Assembly (NCBI GenBank): GCA_022829145.1
Contig: CM040747.1
Coordinates: 36,472,052-36,536,051 of the forward strand
Direction of reading: 5' to 3'
Source of the DNA: Albula goreensis
Taxonomy: Eukaryota > Chordata > Actinopteri > Albuliformes > Albulidae
DNA: 64,000 nucleotides
Under the pieces are notes generated by a model. It did not search any database, was not told the origin of the DNA, and saw only the letters and a list, made by a program, of their open reading frames with translations. Shown one piece after another: positions 56,690 through 64,000 of the stretch (positions are counted from its first letter, which is position 1; each line of letters begins with the position of its first letter). The translations under genes were made by a program, and so were the position numbers.

Positions 56690-59600
56690 AAGAGGATGAC
56701 GTTAAGACTTTCTCAGGATGGTGGAAATTTACCATCATCTCAGGATGGTTGTAGATTGTTTGTGGCTTCGTGAAAATGTTTTAGCTGTGACTCAGCCTGC
56801 TTGAATCCAGTGGCATCATACCTCACTCCCTCCTTCAGCATGTTACATTGATTCAAGTGACCCACACCCTCTGTTTTTGAGAGGCCCTGTTTGGGCTGGC
56901 TCAGTTTGAAGCCTGGAGTAGACCTATCGTCAGTAGACCTGTGCTGTGTAGCTTCTAAGTATGAGAACAACATGCATTTCTGCCAGTCAACTAACAGAAG
57001 CTGACACATTACCGACAAATCTTTTTTTTTTTAATTCTATGATATAATATGATAAAAAATAAGCCATTTGATCAGCACAGATCACAAGATGAAAACGTTG
57101 TTCGATTTGGTGTGTACCATATTATTCTCAAATTATTAACGGAAGCTCAAAGCCCTTCAATTAACGTTTCAAAAGACTGATTAATAAGAGACTCTATTTT
57201 ATGTAACAAGAAGTTTGGTTTTGCAAAATAGCTTAAACATCCATCAACATTTTGAACTTCAAAATATGAAAAAAACGTTGTAGGCAAATAAAAAATAGCA
57301 GCAATAACAACAACAATATTGTCACTGACCCACATATTAAACTTAAGCAAATACAAAAAACATAATAAAAATACATGTTTTCCTACTTAACTGTCAACCG
57401 ACAATCAACGAATTGACAAATTGTTCACATCTCGAGTAGTTTTTGTGCCCTCTCTCCAAACACTGAGGGTGTAATTAGAGCCCAGGAGTCTCTGAGCCAA
57501 GTTTAGCAAGCCACATTGCTAACTTGGTTTGTGTGAGACATTGCCAAGTACTGCAGACTATGAAGAGAGGAATCTGACAGTCTTCTAGAGCCAAGTATGT
57601 GGTCTTCATGTGTATTGAGCATGTGGTCTTCAAGTTAGTAACAACTACATTTGCCATATACAGCGTAAGCCAGCTATCTGCTGGTACAGATTAAGCCATG
57701 GTCTTACACTGTCTCCAGTTTTGTAATATGGCTTGATGAAAGGTTTTATTTTCCTGAAGGGAAGTATTTTTAAGTCAGTTGTTTGTACCTGATACCACAA
57801 AAATAATTGACCAGTTTTGTCTGTGTCACATGTGTCTTTTTCCCCAGACACTGCTGGGATATTTGCTATAAATATGAGCAACCTTTATCACTACAGAAGA
57901 TCCACTCATAGCTTGAGTTTCGGAGATCTTACTCTTTTCTCCTGACTGCCCTGTTTTAATCAACACCTGCATTTTGAGACACTTCCCTATATTATCAGTT
58001 TATTTAAAATGTTCAACACCCCATGCTACAATGACTGGAGGTTCACTTTGGTGAGGCAATGTTAGCACAGCCTAAACAGGTAAAAATAGACTGTAAACCA
58101 GTAAAATTATCTGTCTCATTGCTCTGTAGTGCCCTCTACTGGCAAACTGGGCAGCAAATTGGAGGAGCCACATGCATGGGCAAAAGGTTCACAGCGTGGG
58201 GCTGAGAACATCATTTGAGAAAACACCCTCACTCCCTGTTGGATGAGGCATGGGCAGGAAGGAGTTCCTTTAAGGACTCTTAATCATGAAATGGGGTTGT
58301 GGCATTATGAGCAAAGCCAACAATGTATTTCATGTCTTACACACACCATACATATCCACACAAGCACATTAACACCATTGATGATATTATGGTGGCTCAT
58401 TTAGTCCAAACAAAAGAAAACACAGCCAGTATTCTATGCTCTCTCAACTCTGCTACTCTCTCAAAAATGCTACATGCTAGTTTCATGCTGAATAGTTTCA
58501 TATTAATATAATGACAGTCATAATGATATGAGTCATAATAATACAATAACAGTGTAATGCTAGTTACCTATTCTAATTCTGTGCTATTTATTAGTACACT
58601 TGCAGCAGTTGCTAATACAGTGCCACAGAGTCGTAGATGTAAGCATCGTGTTTGCTGTTGCCAACGATGAAACCACATAAAACACAGGGACATGGTATAA
58701 AGGATCTTGCAGCTATTAGCTTTACTGCTAATCTACCTCTCTTTCATAAATTATAGAGACTAATATATGGACATGTCTTTTAATTACTTATACAGTATAA
58801 CAGCATCACAGTTAAAAATTCATTTCACAGATGTATCGTAAAGATATTTACTGCTGTAATGTTCAGTTTGTTAGCTCACCACTTAGCTTGGTAGGTGTTT
58901 GGTGATAAAGAATGGAAGTCTAGTAAGTAAGATCCACCCATCCATGGTGTAGGGATGAAGCAGGCCTTCCTCCTGTGGAAATCTGTGGGTAAATCTGTAA
59001 TGATAAACCAGTGAGCTGAACTGGCTGTTGGGTAGCTAAATACTGAGGATACTGCATCACCCCCTTCAACAATTTATTTCATTCTATTTCAGAGAAAACA
59101 GAAGGAAAATACATGGTTCACCAGCTGGCTATGTGTTTTTCCTGCTTTGCTAACACCACCTCCTTTCCCCTGCAGAGCGTACAGCATCCTATAATATTTA
59201 AGCAGGGTCTGGCTGCAGCCTCAGAGAGGCCCTGCTGCATGTGGATCTTTCTGGTCTGCAGGGTTCTGTGTTATATCACACAGTAAGACAGGGTGCCATT
59301 TTAGGACCATTTGCTCCTGGAAAACTGGTTTGTTAGTGTCACTGCCTCCACCATACATTCCTTAGTTTCCATAAGGCTGGGGAGACCCAGGCTTCTTCAG
59401 AGAAGCTTTTTATCAGGAGCTTTGTGCAGAGGGAACAGTTCTCACAGCAGGATATGTACAATGTTGAAGGAACTAAGACTGTACACCACCTTATAATGGG
59501 AATGATAAAATTAGCTGACGTGGCTGTTTTGGGATCTGCCCAGAGCATCACCTTTGATGTGTTTACATGAGCAGGTGCCTTCAGTGGACAAAAAGCCAAT

Positions 59601-60340
59601 CCCATTCTGCAACAATTTTCATATGGACAGTTTGTTTGTCAAAAAGGCTCTGTCCATATGTCTCTGTTAGGCGTAACATATCAAAAACTTCAGCTGCCTT
59701 TGTCTTAACACAAAGAACAAGGTCTGCCTAAACCACAGGACCAGAATGTCACAGTGTGAAGGTACGAACATAAGCAATATGATAAGCATTATACACAGAA
59801 TGTTTCCTTCACAATTATGAAACAGAACAGTTATCAAACACTCGGGATGTCATTTTGATAACCTTTAACATTAGGGACCCAGACTCTGGTGTTAGGGTCT
59901 TTTCCCATGCTGTTGAGAGAGGGTGCATCGGTGATGATGTTTCTTGAAAGGTTTAGATCATGTTGTCTAGTGCTTGAAGATACAGTTAAATTAGAGGCAT
60001 GTGTAATCAAGTCTCATTATAAGGAAGTGAACATTTCTTGAACAATTATCAACTTTTGTTTCACGCCCCAAAGGCTATTTCATTGGTTAATTATATGGTT
60101 AGGTACGTTTTACCCACAGGTTCACTGTTTGATATAAGTATGAGTGACCCAACCTACCCCCAAACACCCCAGCCCCACTAACCCCCAACCCCCCACGTGG
60201 GTGTACCCGGTTTTTCCAAGACAGAGGTCTCATGATTGAGCTTCTCTAAAACATTTTAATGCACTCTTCTTATGTATTTTTTTCTTATTTCACTGTTTCT
60301 TTCTGTCGGATCTCTTGATTCCTCACAAACCTCTTTGCAG
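56690..60340. other. Long intron of the right NLR gene
   Basis: No exon is recognised. There is a C-rich tract at about 60150-60205, a possible SINE-like motif (tagtgccctctactggcaa) near 58127-58145, and short open frames without domain support. Confidence 0.5.
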
Positions 60341-60428
60341 GGTCCAGCAATCAGCAGAGTCCAGCTGTCTGGAACAGAAGAGTCCAGAGAGGAGAGAGCA
60401 GTGTATGGATGTAAACCCCACAAAAAAG
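60341..60428 (+). CDS. NLR linker exon before the PYRIN exon
   Basis: After a good acceptor (ctctttgcag) an 88-nt exon completes the split Arg codon and reads VQQSAESSCLEQKSPERREQ, then CMDVNPTKK, ending in phase 0 at gtgtga. It starts with the same VQ and an ESSCL piece like the repeat exons but ends differently, as a last N-terminal repeat would. Its phase fits both exon c before it and the PYRIN exon after it. The donor gtgtga is weak. Confidence 0.65.
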
Positions 60429-60639
60429 GTGTGATATCTCTTTATCTATGTATTAATCATCATGGGGTTTGGCTTTGAAAATACTCTTTTTTTCACCTCT
60501 CTTTTCATGCTCATAACTATTAGAATGACTAACCTCTCATTCTGATGTGGTGTAATTGCACACATTCAAAGGAAGTGCTCTGCTAAAAAACCCCTAATTC
60601 TAATGAATCACAATCACACACAGATTACAGTATAGGTAC

Positions 60640-60765
60640 ATGTTTGTTATGGGACTCAAACTCCCAGCAGCACTGTTACTGGCTGTGGCAGGAAGTCCAC
60701 ATTGGTAATGTAACAGCTGCTATGGGGCTCAAACTCCCAGCAGCATTGTTAATGGCTATGGCCTC
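60640..60765. repeat. Two-copy tandem repeat of about 69 bp
   Basis: The stretch tatgggactcaaactcccag cagcactgttactggctgtgg recurs once in variant form (tatggggctcaaactcccag). Confidence 0.7.
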
Positions 60766-60834
60766 GACGATTATTTAGAGATGGCAAACCACTATCACTG
60801 TCACAGACAAGACACACCTACTTCACTCTCGACT

Positions 60835-61225
60835 AGCGCAGGGTTTAGAGTGCAAGGGACACACGCACAGGGTGTAAGGTGCATGGAGCACACTTGCAGG
60901 GTGTAGAATGCAGGGAACACACTCACAGGGTGTAGGATGCAGGGAACACTCTCACAGGGTGTAATGAACACACTCACAGGGTGTAGAGTGCAGGGAACAC
61001 CCAGGGTGTATGGTGCAGGGAACACACAGGGTGTAGGGTGTAAGGAACACACTCACAGGGTGTAGGGTGTAAGGAACACACTCACAGGGTGTAGGGTGGG
61101 GGGAACACACTCACAGGGTGTAGGGTGCAGGGAACACACTCAGGGTGTAGGGTGGGGGGAACACACTCACAGGGTGTAGGGTGCAGGGAACACACTCACA
61201 GGGTGTAGGTTGCAGGGAACACACT
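60835..61225. repeat. 29-bp minisatellite
   Basis: About a dozen copies, several shortened, of a unit near 29 bp containing cacagggtgtagggtgcagg and gaacacactc, in the intron before the PYRIN exon. Confidence 0.9.
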
Positions 61226-61580
61226 CCTCGTTTGGAGCACAACACAAGAATAAACACAGAGCTGGAATGTGGTTTCAGCCAATCATCCAGGACCAGATTC
61301 ATCCCTTTTATCATAAGCATTTTAAATGTTACTTCAGCCTTTTCTGGGGCATAAAAAATTCCTGGGACTGAAAAATGGTGAGCATTTGGGAACCTGAGAA
61401 TCTGCAGCGGACATGGAGAGCACAGTTTGTCTTGCATAATGATATGCAGCAGTCTATTTATCCAGATTCACAAAACAATTCAATTACTCTCAGGGAAAAC
61501 ATGATTAATCTGAACTCCTGCCTCTACAAAGTCATCAATCAAAAGCAAAAGCTGAACTTCAAAGAACTGGAGTGAATTAT

Positions 61581-61920
61581 CACACATGTGCTTATTTCAG
61601 TCATTCTGATACAGCACTCTTCTTCATGTGCTTATTTCAGTCTCTCTGATGCAGCACAACTCTTCATGTGTTTATTTCAGTAACTCTGATACAGCACACC
61701 TCTTCATGTGTTTATTTCAGTCTCTCTGATACAGCACACCTCTTCATGTGCTTATTTCATTCACCCTAAGACAGCACACCTTATCATGTGTTTATTTCAG
61801 TCTCTCTGATACAGCATACCTCTTCATGTGCTTATTTCAGTCACTCTGATACAGCACACCTCTTCATGTTTTTATTTCAGTCTCTCTGATACAGCACTCC
61901 TCTTCATGTGTTTATTTCAG
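61581..61920 (+). repeat. Nine copies of a 3' splice site at exact 40-bp spacing
   Basis: Each unit reads about tcttcatgtgtttatttcag followed by tctctctgatacagcacacc. The ag (or its mutated form) ends at 61600, 61640, 61680, 61720, 61760 (mutated to at), 61800, 61840, 61880 and 61920. The last is the acceptor of the PYRIN exon. Each unit also contains ctgat, a fair branch-point match, for the acceptor that follows. The first bases after each ag copy the first bases of the real exon (TCTCTC), so the repeat arose from the intron-exon junction itself. Confidence 0.95.
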
Positions 61921-62161
61921 TCTCTCCAGTGTACTCTGATGAAGTTGAAGAAGGAGGAGTTGAAACAGTTTCAGAGCCATCTGAATCAGTATTACCCAGA
62001 ATGCACTGAGAGACAACAGGAGGACCATGAGGCCCTGCACATCGTTGAGAAGATGCTGGAGACCTGTGGCAGTGAGAGATCTCTGAAGATCACACTCCAT
62101 ATCCTGAGGAAAATGAAGCAGAAGGATCTCGCTGACTCACTGGAGAGAGATGAGCAGAAGA
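61921..62161 (+). CDS. NLR PYRIN-domain exon
   Basis: A 241-nt exon, phase 0 in and phase 1 out, donor gtaaga. It encodes about 80 residues: SLQCTLMKLKKEELKQFQSH, LNQYYPECTERQQEDHEALH, IVEKMLETCGSERSLKITLH and ILRKMKQKDLADSLERDEQK. The pattern of helices (L-x-x-L-x-x-x-E-L-K-x-F, the charged middle, and ILRKMKQKDLADSL as the last helix) is that of the PYRIN (death-fold) domain found before FISNA-NACHT in fish NLR-C proteins. PYRIN domains bind other PYRIN domains, for example in ASC, to build inflammasomes. Its acceptor is the last of nine repeated ones. Confidence 0.88.
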
Positions 62162-63295
62162 GTAAGACACTATTTTGTGTAAATCAGTCATTAATATATC
62201 AGTATTAGCAACTGCAAACAAGGCACTAAAGAGTGAATGTGTTTGTGCTGTGACTATTCCTTAGTAAACCTGGCCCTGAGAGAGATGTGCAACACACAGG
62301 CCCCTTATGTAAGGATATAAATGTTGGAAAAAGCTCATTAATGCTGATTTAAAAAGCTGTGGCAGAATCAGTTTAGCAGTTCAATGTCTGAAAGAGAAGC
62401 AGAAAGAGCAAAGTACTGATTTAAAGCTTTGATCATGCACTGACCAATCAGGATGTTTTCCACATTCCCTTTAAATGAGTGGATGCATCACACATCCTTA
62501 TTTTTCCATGTTTGTTAGTGCAGATTTTCTGCCTCTACTTTTCTGTATCTCTTATTCCCTTAGTGTGGTGTCAAATGAGCACCACAGGCAGGTGCAGTTC
62601 TTCATAAAGTGGCTGTAGTGCTCATTTAACACCAGAATAATGAATATGTTAAAATAATAGTAAGAGAGCACATGCCAGATAACACAGAAATATATGACTG
62701 TGCCAAACAGACCGTATTTTAGTGTTCTGTTCCAACATCTGAAAAGCATTTTCAGCATTTCAGCATCATAAGAATAATACATCATTCCACCAACAGCCAC
62801 CAAATGAAACCCAATTTATGATATTATTACTGTTAATAAGATAATAGAATTGTGTGATCTTAACATATGTAGAAAAAGTTCAGAAATTTCATCTAAACTG
62901 AGTGGCCCTCTGCACCAGGTTGTGAAGCTGCCTATACAGTTTAGAGCAGATATTCCTGATTATTTATACTGCTATGATGGGTTTATATATATATATGGAT
63001 CGAGTATTATCTGTCTGTACATGTTCACTTAATCGCACAGATTCACTTAATCTCTTAATCTCATTTCACGTTGGTAAGACCTTACGCTCTGTAGTTCCCC
63101 TTGTGTGTCTTCATGAACAAGGCAGAATCTATTTCTGTTCACCATTTGTGCAGATTGTTGGAGTGATGTGTAACACACTGTGTGACAGACTTGTGTAAAA
63201 TAATGTGTGAAGGGGAAAAGTTTGTAACAATTTTTTCAACTGATTTTTTTTTTTTTTAATATAGGTAAATTATCTGTCATATTTCCTCTTCTCAG
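62162..63295. other. Intron between the PYRIN and NACHT exons
   Basis: About 1.1 kb, AT-rich; a T-rich tract near 63243-63258 and a good acceptor (tttcctcttctcag) end it. No other feature is recognised. Confidence 0.6.
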
Positions 63296-64000
63296 AAAAA
63301 CTCTCAAGAGCCCAACATACACTGAAATCTGATCTGAAGAAGAAGTTTGAATGCATATTTGAAGGTTTGGTACAGCAGGGCCACCCAACCCTCCTCAATG
63401 AGATCTATACAGAGCTCTACATCACAGAAGGGGGAGGTGGGGGGGTCAATAATGAACATGAGGTCAGACAGATTGAGGCAGCATCCAAGAGACAAACCAC
63501 ACAGGAGACTGCAATCCTCTGCAATGACATCTTTAAACCTTTACCGGGACAGGAGAAACACATCAGAACTTTGCTTACAAAGGGCATCGCTGGCATTGGG
63601 AAAACTGTCTCTGTGCAGAAGTTCATTCTGGACTGGGCAGAAGGAAAAGCCAATCAGGATATTAATTTAATCTTCACTCTTCCTTTCCGAGACCTGAACT
63701 TAAAGAAGGAAAGAGAATTCAGTCTGATACAACTCCTCCAGCACTACTTTCCACAGCTGAAAGAGATTGAAAGTGTTGAACATGATGAAGTCAAAGTTGT
63801 GTTCATCTTTGATGGTCTGGATGAGTGTCGACTTCCTCTAGATTTCCAGAACAATGAGATCTGCTGTGATGTAACAGAGTCAGCATCAGTGGACGTGCTG
63901 CTGACCAACCTCATTAAGGGGAATCTGCTTCCCTCTGCTCTCCTCTGGATCACCTCCCGACCAGCAGCAGCCAATCAGATCCCTCCTGAGTGTGTCGACC
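63296..64000 (+). CDS. NLR FISNA-NACHT exon (partial, runs off the right edge)
   Basis: The exon opens in phase 1, as required by the PYRIN exon, and stays open for 705 nt to the window end. The first 70 or so residues ([45 protein letters not shown]) are the FISNA domain specific to fish NLRs. NACHT follows: Walker A GIAGIGKT at 63583-63606 with [18 protein letters not shown], then [11 protein letters not shown], and Walker [13 protein letters not shown] at about 63797-63832, then [20 protein letters not shown] and [14 protein letters not shown] (sensor 1 region). NACHT is the nucleotide-binding oligomerisation motor of cytosolic innate sensors. All key motifs are intact. Leucine-rich repeats and any B30.2 domain would lie beyond the window. 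Confidence 0.95.

Noticed and set aside
60801-61437. Minus-strand frames with repeated PCTLHPVSVF-like pattern
   Set aside because: They are translations of the 29-bp minisatellite.

Overview
The window is vertebrate, almost certainly ray-finned (teleost) fish, nuclear DNA. The evidence is split genes with GT-AG introns, an NLR gene with PYRIN, FISNA and NACHT domains (a fish-type NLR), kappa-type immunoglobulin V segments with recombination signals, a tRNA-derived SINE and L2-like LINE tails, hAT, PIF/Harbinger and Tigger-like DNA transposons, and abundant minisatellites. I cannot name the species.

Layout. 1-5755 is the 5' part of an NLR gene on the minus strand: a first coding exon (5608-5755) and five near-identical 111-nt exons, separated by introns built of a 58-bp minisatellite. 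It runs off the left edge. 5756-17400 is mostly gene-poor, with an L2-like LINE tail, a small minisatellite, a decayed multi-exon coiled-coil-like gene on the minus strand (12.4-14.2 kb) and an LTR-like repeat. 17.4-23.1 kb holds two apparently intact immunoglobulin light-chain V segments, each with an octamer promoter, a split leader and a 12-bp-spacer recombination signal. A decayed SINE, a tRNA-Ala copy and a hAT transposon lie between them. 23.6-26.3 kb is a long inverted repeat with 472-bp arms enclosing a partial copy of the decayed gene. 26.4-37.8 kb is a direct segmental duplication (copies A and B) separated by a PIF/Harbinger transposon that carries a nested Tigger-like element. 38.4-64.0 kb is a second NLR gene on the plus strand: first exon, 111-nt repeat exons, a linker exon, a PYRIN exon, and a FISNA-NACHT exon that runs off the right edge.

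The two NLR genes are divergent and have matching first-exon length, splice phase, repeat exons and intron minisatellite, so they are paralogues in opposite orientation. The immunoglobulin V segments lie between them. The most unusual structure is the expansion of splice-site-like DNA in the NLR introns. The 58-bp monomer (about 220 copies in intron 1 of the right gene alone) resembles the intron end before the 111-nt exons and carries donor-like GTGAGT and GTAAG cores. Just before the PYRIN exon, the 3' splice site itself is repeated nine times at exactly 40-bp spacing, and every upstream intact copy would read into a stop within three codons.
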